Assembly: GCA_030549775.1 (NCBI GenBank) | Contig: CM060181.1 | Coordinates: 55,413,201-55,477,200 of the forward strand | Direction: 5' to 3' | Origin: Tamarix chinensis | Lineage: Eukaryota > Streptophyta > Magnoliopsida > Caryophyllales > Tamaricaceae | Length of the DNA: 64,000 nucleotides | In this document: piece after piece, positions 46,400-56,939 of the stretch | Numbering within the stretch: position 1 is the first letter of the stretch | Layout: each line of letters starts with the position of its first letter | Position numbers and translations under genes: made by a program | Notes under the pieces: generated by a model | The model's database searches: none | Seen by the model: the letters and a program-made list of their open reading frames with translations, nothing else | Told to the model about the DNA's origin: nothing

Positions 46400-47110
46400 T
46401 AAGGATTAAGAGGGGTTAGGGTACCACTTGGCTTGGTGGTGATTGGCAGCATTGATGGCGGAGTACGGTAGTGGCGATAGTGGTAGGGAAAGAGGGAGAA
46501 AGGGTGGAAAGTAGGGTGTTTAAGGTAGCAGAGGGGGATTGAGATAGGGATTTGAGGTGATGGAGGATGCCTAGGTTGAGAGGGTTGGACTAATGGTGGT
46601 AACACAGCCAAAGGGTGGTTAAGGGTGGTGGAGAGGGAGGAAGGGAGGAGGAGAGGGAGGTAGGGAAAGGTAGAGGAAGTTATGCTAGTGATTTTAAAGG
46701 GTAGAGGGAGTGGTGGTTGCGACGGGAGTGGCGGTGGAAAACGTCACAAAGGGGGTCGGTGGCTGGATTAAGGTTGGTCGAATGGCCAAGTTTGCACAGC
46801 CAAGGCGGCTTGTGCAGGGAGGATTGAGGGTGGTGAGGGATGTAGCTCAGTGGAGGGTTGTGTAGGGAGAAATTTGGGTGGTAGTTTGGGCGGTGATGCC
46901 AGACAGCAGCGGCATAGCAGGCGGTTGAACAAGCAGTAGTGATAAGAGGGTGTAGAATTTTGGGTTGTGAAAAAAAAGTTGAATAGGGGTGGTTGAAAGG
47001 GTATTTATAGGCCATAGGTGAGGGGGAATAACAAAGGGGGAAGAGGGAGGTCTGCGGCACACGGCTAGTATAGGCCTATGAATTTGTACGGTCTTCCAAG
47101 CTCGGGAAGG
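46400..47110 (-). repeat. Purine-rich (plus strand) block of LTR G
   Basis: G/A-rich on the plus strand, hence pyrimidine-rich on the LTR sense strand. The Pro/Ser/His-rich frames at 46399-46611 and 46680-47062 come from it and show no protein family. Confidence 0.7.
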
Positions 47111-47145
47111 GAAAAAGGAAGGGGGAGAGCGGCATTTCCATATAA

Positions 47146-47335
47146 ATATCTAACACACATTTCCATGTCACAAATTCAAAGGTCCATTTATTGAATTCAA
47201 GGGAAGGGGGAAATGTCACAAATCTAGAGACACAAAGATATATTGGCCATAGAATCAAGTATTCCGTATCAAGGATCATAGCATACACAAAACCCTAACA
47301 CGTACTTCAAACATATCTAACACACATTTCCATGT
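47146..47335. repeat. Exact 23-bp direct repeat, 144 bp apart
   Basis: The sequence starting ATATCTAACACACATTTCC and ending ATGT occurs at 47146-47168 and 47313-47335, near the unresolved G/E junction. It may mark a small duplication or an insertion remnant. Confidence 0.75.
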
Positions 47336-47529
47336 ATATTTACAAACTAGGCACCTCTTACATAATTATGATATAATACCATCCTACCCCTCCCTAATTA
47401 TCCAGTTAACCCTAAGTCATGACATGTTCTTATGATCCTCCATACTTATCAAATACTCTTATCTTATTATTCAATATGACTTGTGTCTTATTATGAAACT
47501 CATTTAATCCATTGACGTGTCAAACACAG

Positions 47530-48416
47530 GTTACTAATTTACCCCATGATCCTTGCAAAATTACTGAAATGTCCCTTCTTTGTAAAACTACCGAGTCACC
47601 CCTTTTTATTTGCCAATTTACCATATCACCCTCCATGTAGCATAATTACCAAATTGCCCCTTATGTGTGTTAGATTACCAAATTATCCTCTATACTTATT
47701 AAATCATCAACTTTACCCCCTCATACTTGCTAAGTTACCAATTTACCCATCTAGTGGGTTAAATTACCATATTACCCTTTATACTTATCAAAATTACTAA
47801 ATTGCCTCTTAGGTTTATTAAGTTACCAAATCACCCTTCATACATGTTACACTTGCCAGAATGCCCATTTGGTTAGTTAGATTGCCAAATTGTCCCTCAT
47901 ACTTATTAAATTTACCAAGTTGCCCTTTCGAATGATCATATTGCCAAATTACCCTTCTTATTTATTCAAATTACCAAATTTCCCTCTTAGTTGGTTAAAT
48001 TACCAAATTGTCCCTCTTCATTATTAAAATTACCAAATTACGCTTTTTCATTATTATAATTACCATTTGCCCCTCTTTCTACAAATTACCAAACTACCCT
48101 TTCATTAATACCAAATTACCATTTTACCCCCTTTACTTTATATAACTACCAAAATGCCCTTCCTTTATACCAAATTACCATTTTACCCTCTTACATTACA
48201 TAATTATACTTTATACCAAATTACCATTTTATCCTTTTACATTACATAATTACCAAAATACCCTTCCTTTACACCAAATTACCATTTTACCTTTTTACTT
48301 TACAAAATGCCATTCCTTTATACCAAATTATCATTTTACCCTTTTACTTTACAAAATGTCATTCCTTTATACCAAATTATCATTTTACCCTTTTACTTTA
48401 CATAATTACAAAAATA
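47530..48416 (-). repeat. Minisatellite of LTR E, left half
   Basis: Units of 25-35 bp such as AAATTACCATTTTACCC plus CTTTACTTTA. It is the reverse complement of the D array. F inserted into it; the array resumes at 53270 after the duplicated CCCTT. Confidence 0.85.
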
Positions 48417-48521
48417 CCCTTTGTAAAACCCCCAAAATTCACTACTAAAATTTTTTGTTTTATTAAAATAATTAGTGGAAGTGAGATAACAAAATTATGA
48501 ATTCTAGGGATATTAGCGCCA

Positions 48522-48567
48522 CACTTAGTACCAGACCGGTTCACTCCTATCGTTCTAGTACCAAGTG
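48522..48567. promoter_or_regulatory. Conserved LTR quasi-palindrome, copy in F
   Basis: CACTTAGTACCAGACCGGT, TCACTCCT, ATCGTTCTAGTACCAAGTG. Differs from the C 3' LTR copy at one base in 46, although these are separate insertions. Confidence 0.8.
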
Positions 48568-48714
48568 CTAAGGCTAAAAAGAGAAAGAGTACAACCCTAC
48601 GACTTTTCGAATAGTTCCTTACGCTCTTCCTGTTGCCCACTTGAATAGTATATGAAAAGGACCTGCAAGGGACACTACCCAATGAATAGGTAGAGGTCCC
48701 ACAAATGGAACCCT

Positions 48715-48732
48715 TTAGTACTATGGTATTGA
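48715..48732. promoter_or_regulatory. Inverted repeat TTAGTAC-TATG-GTATTGA in LTR F
   Basis: Mutated copy of TCAGTAC...GTACTGA; both changes are C-to-T type. Same position relative to the LTR end as in C and D. Confidence 0.6.
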
Positions 48733-48949
48733 GTAATCCTTTAAAACACACTTAAAGGCAGGGTCGCAATGCAACACATAAAACAGAACTATATATATAT
48801 AATAAGAAATGCATACACCACAATCACATATTTAACAAGTCCATCAAATATTAATAAGTCATAATGTACAATCAATACTTCTGGGCCTTAAGCTATTAGT
48901 CCATCATTATTCAATCATCTCGGATTATATATACATGTGAGTGCAAAAA

Positions 48950-49390
48950 CCCCACTATTATAGTCAGTGGACCGGAATACATATAGGGCAAAACACTCCT
49001 AACCACTATTATTCATCGGTGGACCGGTCTTCAGAGCATGATGCTCCTAGCCACTATTATTTGTCGATGGATCGATCTGGCCCCGACTCACATGGTATTC
49101 CACTATAAATGATTAGTATTTTTCTATAATTTATTAACAACTAGATTAGATTTATTGAACTCGAGATCCCCAACTATTATAGCTAGTAGAACGGAATATA
49201 TATATATACACATCCAAGGCAACATACTCTTGGCCACTATTATATCTAATGGACCGATACTCATAAACATCTTCTAGGGCAAAACACTCTTGGGCCACTA
49301 CTATATCCGGCATACCGATACTCATAAACATCATGCAAGACAAAAGGCTCCTGGGCCACTATTATATCTAGTGGACTGGTACTCATAATA
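48950..49390 (-). repeat. CACTATTATAG/GGTGGACCGG cluster in LTR F
   Basis: Five to six units with CCACTATTAT, then a short spacer, then (C/A)GGTGGACCGGTC or variants. The third and later units are separated by CTCATAAACATC. The same cluster as in D (reverse strand). Confidence 0.8.
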
Positions 49391-50089
49391 TAATCCACTA
49401 GGCCCGACTTATTTGTCTTTCACTTTCATGATTAGTGTTTTCCCTTTTTAATCGGCACAATAATTCCATTTATTTGCCTTAGACGGGAGATCAATATCTC
49501 AGGACACAAAAGGTACATCGATTGTACTATAGCATATAAGCTACTCAGTACCCTTCAACCATCAACTCAAGGATGCAAAAGTACCCTGGTCGTACTGGTG
49601 CATACAGCTAGTCAGTACCCTACCGACAAGAACACCTAATCCATAAGTATGCATAACCCCTAAATAGGTCCATAGAGTTAGATAGAGTAAGATATAGGGC
49701 CTGACTAGGGCACAAAGGCACACCAGCAAATACCATAATAATCATGGGCTAAACCACGTCTTTAAGGTTGTGACCCCTAAAGAGCCACCATTCCCGATCT
49801 CGAGGTCTTTCACTTTAAGTATTAGTGTCTTAATTAAGGTGGTCACAAAAAGTGCAATAATTAGATACTTATTCACTTTCAATTGTTCTGATATCATTAG
49901 TTATTTTTTATTCAAATGGTTATCCAAAATAACATAGATGAATCATTAAGGTCATCATAACCTCATCCAATTCGGATTCAGGATTTGTTCTTGTAATACT
50001 TACTAATTGTCAAATACCATTATCGTACTATTTAGTCTTACTCAAGTTTTATTACGAATTTCGTTATCACAACGACATATTTGATACCA

Positions 50090-51130
50090 GTTACTAATTT
50101 ACCCTTTGCTTGAATAATTATTAAGCCATCCCTTCCTTACTTGCCAATTTACCATATTACCCTTCATGTTTATAATTACCAAATTACCCCTTGCTCGGTT
50201 TGAGTTACCAAGTTATCTCCCATACTTATTAGGTCACCAATCGCCTTTCATAAATGTTACACTTATCATATTTCCATTTGATTGGTTAGATTACCAATTA
50301 CCCTTCTCCTTTATTATAATTACCAAATTGCCCTTTAGTTGGTCAAATTACCAAATTATCCTTCTCCATTATCATAATTACCAATTTACCCTTTAGTTGG
50401 TTAAAATTACCAAATTGTCCTTCTTCATTATTATAATTACTACATTACCCTTCTCCATTGTTAAAATTACCATAATACCCTTTTACTTCCAAATTACCAT
50501 TTTACCCTTTATTTCCAAAATTACCCTTTTACCCCTTTACTTCCAAAATACCATTTTACCCCTTTACTTCCAAAATTACCATGATACCCATTTACTTACA
50601 AAATTACCATTTTACCCTTTACATCCAAAATTACCATTTTTTCCTTTACTTACAAAATTACCATTTTACCCCTTTACGTCCAAAATTACCATTTTACCCC
50701 TTTACTTCCAAAATTACCGTAATCCCCTTTTACTTCCAAAATTACCATTTGCCCTTTACTTCTAGAATTACCATTTCACACTTTACTTACAAAATTACCA
50801 TTTTTTTTTACCCTTTTCACTTACAAATTATGATTTTGTCCTTTGCTTCCAAAATTACCATAATACCCTTTTACTTATAAAATTACCATTTGCCCTTTAC
50901 TTCCAGAATTACTATTTCACCCTTTACTTATAAAATTACCATTTCGCCCTTTACTTACAAAATTACCATTTTCCCCTTTACTTCCAAAATTATCATTTTA
51001 CCCGTTTCACTTATAAATTACCATTTTGCCCTTTGCTTCCAAAATTACCATAATACCCCCTTTTTACTTACAAAATTACCATAATACGCCTTTTACTTAC
51101 AATTTATCATTTTGGCCTTTTATTACACCT
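50090..51130 (-). repeat. Minisatellite of LTR F
   Basis: About 1 kb of roughly 28-bp units, AAAATTACCATTTTACCC plus CTTTACTTCC, over thirty copies. It gives the Lys/Ile/Thr/Leu/Pro frames at 50397-51307, which are not genes. It is the longest array of this type in the window. Confidence 0.9.
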
Positions 51131-51759
51131 CTTTTATTAAGTTATCATCACTACATGAATATTAATATCAATACTCCATTCTCATCATCCAATTCCACCA
51201 AGTATTATACTTCAACAATATACTCATTAATATCCACACATATTAGACCATACTCTTACACAAGACATATTACTAAAATGCCCCTAAGGCTCATAATGAT
51301 ATTATAACATGGATAAGTACTCAACATTTTCATTAATAACCAAACTCTTTCCTTAAGCAATATTTTCACACATAACATATAAATTAACATGCTTTCCTTT
51401 TTATCAATCAATATAAGCAACTACATATAATATATTAAACAATATATATCATGCAAAATAGCATATTAAAACCCTAATGTACTAGCATACATTTATCCAT
51501 GCGTTTGAGTGGGCTTTAAGGATTACCTTAATTCCCACAAAAATCGAACCTTACCGGTATCCCTGTTAAAGATTCAAACTTTGATTAGAAAACCACTACC
51601 TAAGAATAATACCCATAATTATCATATTAGAAGTAATAAAACTAAAAGGGATAAAACTTTGTAAAAACTTAATTAATATCACACTTTACTTTCCATTAAT
51701 ATACCTCAATAATTAAACAAAACAACTCCCAAAATAATGAGCAGCGTGAGCCACATGTA

Positions 51760-52985
51760 GATTATAAGGGAGGAAAGGGTCGAAGGTAGGGAGACAGAAG
51801 GGAGGTGGTGGTGGTTCAGGTTGGGGTCTTGGGGACCAAGAGGAGGGCAGGTGGAGGAGAGTTAGGGCAAGGGATAGGTGTAGGGGTGGAGTGGGGGTGT
51901 AGGTGTAGGTGGTGGTCAGGGATAGGTTTTTGGAGGCAAAGGAAGACAGTGGCAGTGGTAGCAAGGCTGTGAAGGTTGCTACCGAGGTGGAGGGGGCTAA
52001 GAAGGAAGGAAAAGGGAGGGGAAAATGAGGGGTTGCAAGGGTTGGTTTCAGCTAAAGGAGGCATGGGGTGGTAGGGGAGGTTGCAAGGAGTGGTTTGGTG
52101 GCTCAAGTGGTGGTAGAGGAGGCGGCACGATGAAAAAAGGAGGAGGTGTAGAAAGGTTGTCGAGAAGGAAGAAAAAGAAGAGAAAAAGGAGAGGGGAAGA
52201 AGAAGGGACTGTAGGGGGATCGAGGAGGTGGTGCGGGTGGTGTAGGGTGGTAGTAGAAGGATGTAGAAGGTGTTGCAAGTGGCTGGTGAGGTGGAGGAAG
52301 TGGCAGAGGGGTCAGTGGTGCAAAAATAGGGAGGAGAGGATGAAGGAGAAGGAAGTGGAGAGAAAGGAATTAGGGAAGCGAAGATAATTCAAAAGATTGG
52401 GCAGGATGAAGTAAGAAAGGAAGAAGAAAAAGAAGAGGGAGTAGAGGGGCGTAGGTGTGGTTGGTTGAGCAGCTGTAGGGTGGTAAGGGTGGTTGGGTGG
52501 CAGGGAGAGGAGAGGGAAGATGAGGAAAGAAAAGGCATGCATGATGGGGGTGTAGGGTTGGTTGGGTTTGAAATGGGGAAGAAAAGGATAGGGGAGAGAG
52601 AGGGAGAGGTAGGTGGTGGCAGGTGGTTGTAGGCTCCGGTGGCTGGGCATGGTGCTCAGGGTGGTAGGCATGGGTGACAAAGATAGATTGGGGCAAGAGG
52701 TAGAAGAAGAAAGAAAGGAAGTAGAAGCAATAGGTCAGTTAGGGAAAAAAAAGAGGGATTAAGCCGGCCCAGGTAGGGGGAAGAAGGAAAGAAAAGAGAA
52801 GGGGGTTGGGCTGGTCGATAGGAGAAGAAAGAGAGGAGGGAGAAGAATGGGCTTGCGACCCAGGCGTGCATGGGGAGGGAAAGGCTAGCCTGGCAGCCCG
52901 AAGAGAAGGAAAAAGGAAAAAGAAAGAAAGGAGAAAGAAAAGGAAAAAGGGAAAAAGGAAAAGGAAAAAATAATGGGAAAAGAGA
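51760..52985 (-). repeat. Purine-rich (plus strand) block of LTR F
   Basis: About 1.2 kb, mostly G and A on the plus strand with GGTGG and AGGAGAAG motifs. It gives overlapping Pro-rich minus frames (51713-52871) and a Gly/Arg/Lys plus frame (52025-52387). Frames on both strands over the same bases, with no family motif, argue against coding. Confidence 0.75.
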
Positions 52986-53269
52986 TAAAATAATATATGG
53001 AAAAATAGGATGTAATATTTTTTTAATTTAATTTAAGGGTTTAAATGGTTAATTTTAGGAAAAATATTGGTTTGAGAATTTATTCAAATAAAATGAGCAT
53101 GATAAAATAATAAAATATTTATTTTAATTTATTAAATATTCCTATCTAATTTTATATGCTCAAAAACCCATAAAATAATTAAATTAAATAAATTTAAAAG
53201 TTAATTTATCTCAAATAAAAGCTATTTATTAAATTATAGGTTTTTAAAATTTTGAGGGATTACACCCTT

Positions 53270-53600
53270 CCTTTACACTAAATTACCATTTTACCCTTTT
53301 ACTTTACATAATTACCATTTTACTTACAAGATTACCAAAATACCCTTCCTTCATGCCAAATTACCATTTTACCCTTCTACTTTATTAAATTACTATTTTA
53401 CCCCTTTACTTTGTAAAATTACTATAATACCCTTTCCATTATATTTAATTCACCAAAATACTTTCTTACACCCAAAAATTACCAAATTATCCCCTTTCCA
53501 TGTAAAATTACTAAAATGCCCTCCTTCCTTGTCCATTTACCATTTTACCCCCTTTACTCTTATAATTTACTATTTTGCCCTTATTATACTACTTTTAAAG
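53270..53600 (-). repeat. Minisatellite of LTR E, right half
   Basis: Continues the 47530-48416 array after F with AAATTACCATTTTACCC units. The total array in E is about 1.2 kb. Confidence 0.85.
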
Positions 53601-54234
53601 TACACTCACTATATAAAATATTAATATTCATGCTCCATACCTATCATCCAACTCTATCAACTATTTTTTTTATAATACTTATTAGCACCTACCACACCCA
53701 CTTACTTAGGCCACAACTTTAACACAAGTAAATTTACCAAAATTCCCCTAAGGCTCATATTAACACTTCTTAAGCACCAAATGGACACATTAGCATATCA
53801 TATCACACTTATGCACTTGACATTATTATTATCAACAAAGCTCCTTCTTTACACATTACTTTTATGCATGACACATAAATTAATATTCTTTCCTTTTTCT
53901 CAATAAATACATGCAACTAAATACATTATACTTAACAACATATATCATGCATATAAACATATTAAAAATCATAATGTTCTAGCATACGTATATCTATATG
54001 TTTTAGTAGGGTATAACAATTTCCTACTTTTCTACAATAATCAAACCTTGCCGACACCCCAATTAAAGGTTCAAGCTTTGATTAGTAAAATCAATACCTA
54101 AAAATAATACCTATACTCATCATAACCAAAAGGATAAAACTTTATCAAAAAATTAATTAATGACATACTAATTTTTACCATTTTTATACCTCAAAAATTA
54201 AACCAAACAAGGTCCAACTAGAAGGCAGGTCTTA

Positions 54235-55500
54235 CGCTACTCATGCAACATGAACTGGATGCACAAGGGAAGGAAGAAAGGGGGTTGAAGAAGGGAAGAA
54301 GAGAAGGAAGGGATTGGTTCGAATGGGGAGTTGGGATTTAAATAAGGGGCTTGTGGAGGGGAGTTAGGGTGGAGGTTGGGTGCAGGGATGGAGTGGAGGT
54401 GTAGGTGGTAGTCAGGGGTGGATAATTGGCAGCTAAGGGAAACGAAGGCGGTGGCTGTAGGGCTACAAAAATGGCTGCAAGGGTGGCAGAGCTGAAGGAA
54501 GAAAGGAAAAGAAGAAGGAAAAGGGAGGGGCTGCATGGTTAGGCTGTAGCCAAGGGAGGCAAGGGTGTGGTAGGGGAGGTTACAAGGAGTGGATTGGTGG
54601 CTTTGGTGGTGGTGAAAGAGACAGAACAACGATAAACGATGGTAGTGTAGGGTGGAGGCCGAGAAGAGGGAAAGAAAAGGAAGAAGAAGAAGGATGGCTA
54701 CAGGGGGCATGTGGGGGCTTGGTTGTGTAAGGAGGTAGTAGGGGGTGGCAAGAGGTGGTGCAGGTGGTCAGCTGAGCAGCAGGGGTGGAGGTTGAGGGAG
54801 CAAAGCAAAAATAGGGGAAGGGGAGAAGAGGGAAAGGAAGAGAGAAGAAGGCTCAACTGAGAGGAGGGAGGCTCAAAAAATAGGAAGAGAAGGGAGGTTA
54901 AGGAGAGGAAAAGGAAGGGTGGGAGAGGGTAGATATGGCCAATTAGGTAGGGTGTACGAGGGCAGCACATGGGGGTAGGAAGAGGAGAAGAAGAAGGAAA
55001 AATAGGGCATGTGACAAAGGTTGTAGGGGCTTATTTAGTTCGAAAAGGGGAAGAAAAAAATAGAGGAGAGAGGTAGAGTGAGAGTAGGGTTGTAGAGAGA
55101 GGCAAGTGGTAATTATAGGTTGTGTGTAGGCTGTCATGGCACACGAGGTTGATGGTGGGGGAAGGAGGGAAAAAGAAGAAGGGGAAGAAGGCAAGTCTGT
55201 CGGGTGAGGCAGAAAGAAGGCAGAGTAGGCCCACCCGCGTGCGAGGGGGAGGGGGAGAAAAGAAAAGAAAGATTGGGCTAGCCCGGCCGAGGGGGAAAGA
55301 ATGAAAGAAAAGAAAGAAGGGACATGGGCTGGGGTGGACGGTGCGAGGAAGGGAAAAGGAGAGGAGGAAGTGGGTTGGGTAGCGGCCCAACGTAGGGAGG
55401 AAAGATTCGTCGAAGGCTTAGCAACCCAAAGGAGAAAAAGAAGGAAAAGAACAAAAAGGAGAAAGAAAAAGGAAAAAGAAAAATGGAAAATGGGGAAGAA
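54235..55500 (-). repeat. Purine-rich (plus strand) block of LTR E
   Basis: Same layout as in F, with matching AGGGGTGGAGTGGAGGTGTAGG-like motifs near 54390. The minus frames 54237-55390 and plus frames 55122-55513 are low-complexity. Confidence 0.75.
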
Positions 55501-55792
55501 TAAAATAAAATAATTTTATGGAATAATAGAACTTAATATTTTTGATAGATAAATTAATTTATTATAATTTAATATATTCATTTAAAAAGGTTAATTTTAA
55601 TAATCCAAACTATTTAAATAAAATGAGTATGATAAAACAACAAAATATTTATTTTAATTTATTAAATATTCATATCCATTTTTATATACTAAAAATTTCA
55701 CAAAATAATTAAATTAAATACATTTAAAAGTTGATTTATCCCAAAAAGGTTATTTATTAAATTCTAGATTTAAAATTTTTTAAATTATTATA

Positions 55793-56120
55793 GAGAAGGT
55801 CCATGAAGATAGCATTAAATGCTATGGAAAAAAAAATGATGTTTTATTAATGGAACTAGTGCATATCCATTTTCAGTATATTCAAATTTTAAACATTCTA
55901 AAAGGTGTAATGACATGGTGATTTCTTAGATCACCAATGTTTTGAGTAAGGTAATCCCTATCAACATGATGGTTTCCATGTTTGCACATAAAATGCTGAG
56001 AACTTGAAGAAAGATTATGGGATGAACTTTTAAGGTTCTGACTACATTACCAACTTATTCAAGCATCAGTCTAGTAGGTGTCATGTCTTGTCACAATCTT
56101 AACTCACATTAATTGTATTG
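55793..56120 (+). pseudogene. Copia gag, 3' part, after LTR E
   Basis: Starts at the second GAGAA: RR, SMKIALNAMEKK, then with a frameshift FINGTSAYPF. This is the gag stretch W.RSMKIAL..K.K..FI.GT. Further parts are frameshifted (TWKKDYGMNF, CHVLSQS). The sequence reads on directly from 41879-42035. Confidence 0.75.
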
Positions 56121-56935
56121 TAATAATCTCATAGTTGCACTATGGAAAAAGGAATTTGGCCATATACCCTTTTATAAAGTCATAAATTTGTCTTTATTTA
56201 ACTATAATGTGAGTAAAGGTTTTTAGTTCCCATGTGATGTATATCCTTGAGCCAAAGAACACAACTTATCATTCCTTATTACAACTTCACACATTTTCTA
56301 GTTAATTCACATTAACATTTGAGGGCCCTATAATGTTCCCACATATAATGGGCTTTAGTATTTTTTGTTTACAATAGTAGATGTCTATAATAAATCTATA
56401 TGGACTCATATAATCAGTCATAAAATTAATGATTTATCTCTTCTTAAAACTCTTAGCTAGTACACTAAAACACAATTCAATGTTTCCATTCAAACCATTA
56501 GTTCTAATGTTGTCCTCTAATTATGTAGTAAAGAGGATAAAGGTATATATACTTCTTAAAGCATAAATCATCAAAATAGTTGCATCTACACTCCCCAACA
56601 AAATGGTATCGTAAAGCACATACATAATGACTTACTAGAGGTTGATTGATCTCTCATTTCCAAATATAGTATCCCTCTCAAGTTTTAGGGCTCTTATATC
56701 CTCATTCACATATTTAATTAATTGGTTTCCCTCAAAACTCCTTGGAGACCAAACTCCTCATTAACTTATCTATAATACTTCACCTTTGTATGATCACTTA
56801 TTGTAACATTGATAAACCTAATATTTTCCATATTTTTATCTTATTTTTCGTTCACTTTGTAATCTTGTTTGACATAAATCATGAAAATTATAATATTTCA
56901 AGTCTCTTATTTGTGTTACTGCTCTCTTGGTAGCT
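56121..56935 (+). pseudogene. Copia pre-integrase/integrase relic
   Basis: IHINI, stop, GPYNVPTYNGL, FLFTIVDVYNKSIWTHII, LLKTLS, KTQFNVSIQTISSN, then CIYTPQQNGIVKHIHNDLLE (from 56581), SIPLKF, stop, GSYILIHIFN, SLKTPWRPNSSL. This is the Copia integrase core (D...GP..., WT, D, then YTPQQNG..ER). The third catalytic position (normally E after QQNG.V) reads Lys-His. The open frame 56742-56933 is largely out of frame with it. RT and RNase H are absent to the right, replaced by LTR L. Confidence 0.85.
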
Positions 56936-56939
56936 ATTT

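Larger units (their letters stand above)
43047..47140 (-). mobile_element. LTR 'G' nested in E (right end approximate)
   Basis: Starts CGTAACACTCCC (T changed to C) in the middle of E's cluster region. It carries a decayed end region (GATCAGTACCAGTCCGG, 43156), CATGGACCAG-type cluster units (43750-44110), a short CCCTAG/CCATGCAA array, the (TAA)n tract and a purine block. It is the same subfamily as the C 5' LTR (shared ACACA...GGGCCTTAG and GTCTTGGAGCATGCTCC). A candidate right end is GGCATTTCC at about 47138. No matching 5-bp duplication found. Confidence 0.6.
48422..53264 (-). mobile_element. Solo LTR 'F' (4843 bp) with CCCTT duplication, nested in E
   Basis: The plus strand begins TGTAAAACCCCC (48422) and ends GAGGGATTACA (53264), so the sense LTR starts TGTAATCCCTC as D does (TGTAATCCCCC). 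CCCTT is exact on both sides (48417-48421, 53265-53269). All modules are present, making F the best reference copy: quasi-palindrome, TCAGTAC repeat, CCGGTGG cluster, minisatellite, purine block, AT-rich start. Overlapping frames throughout are repeat translations. No internal gene region remains, so it arose by LTR-LTR recombination. Confidence 0.92.
42036..55792 (-). mobile_element. Solo LTR 'E' with GAGAA duplication, holding LTRs G and F
   Basis: Left end TATAACACCCTC (42036), right end ATTATTATA (55792), both with C-to-T type changes of TG and CA. GAGAA is at 42031-42035 and 55793-55797. Without F (4.8 kb) and G (about 4.1 kb), E is about 4.8 kb, equal to F. Its own modules: half of the quasi-palindrome (42140-42158), TCAGTAC repeat (42431), cluster (42705-43010), minisatellite (47530-48416 and 53270-53600), purine block and AT-rich start (55510-55792). 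Confidence 0.88.

Noticed and set aside
50397..51307. Plus-strand Lys/Ile/Leu/Pro repeat proteins
   Set aside because: Same minisatellite in LTR F; frame depends only on unit length.
51713..52871. Pro/Ser-rich and Gly/Arg-rich proteins on both strands
   Set aside because: Low-complexity purine/pyrimidine block; open frames on both strands over the same bases and none conserved between E and F.
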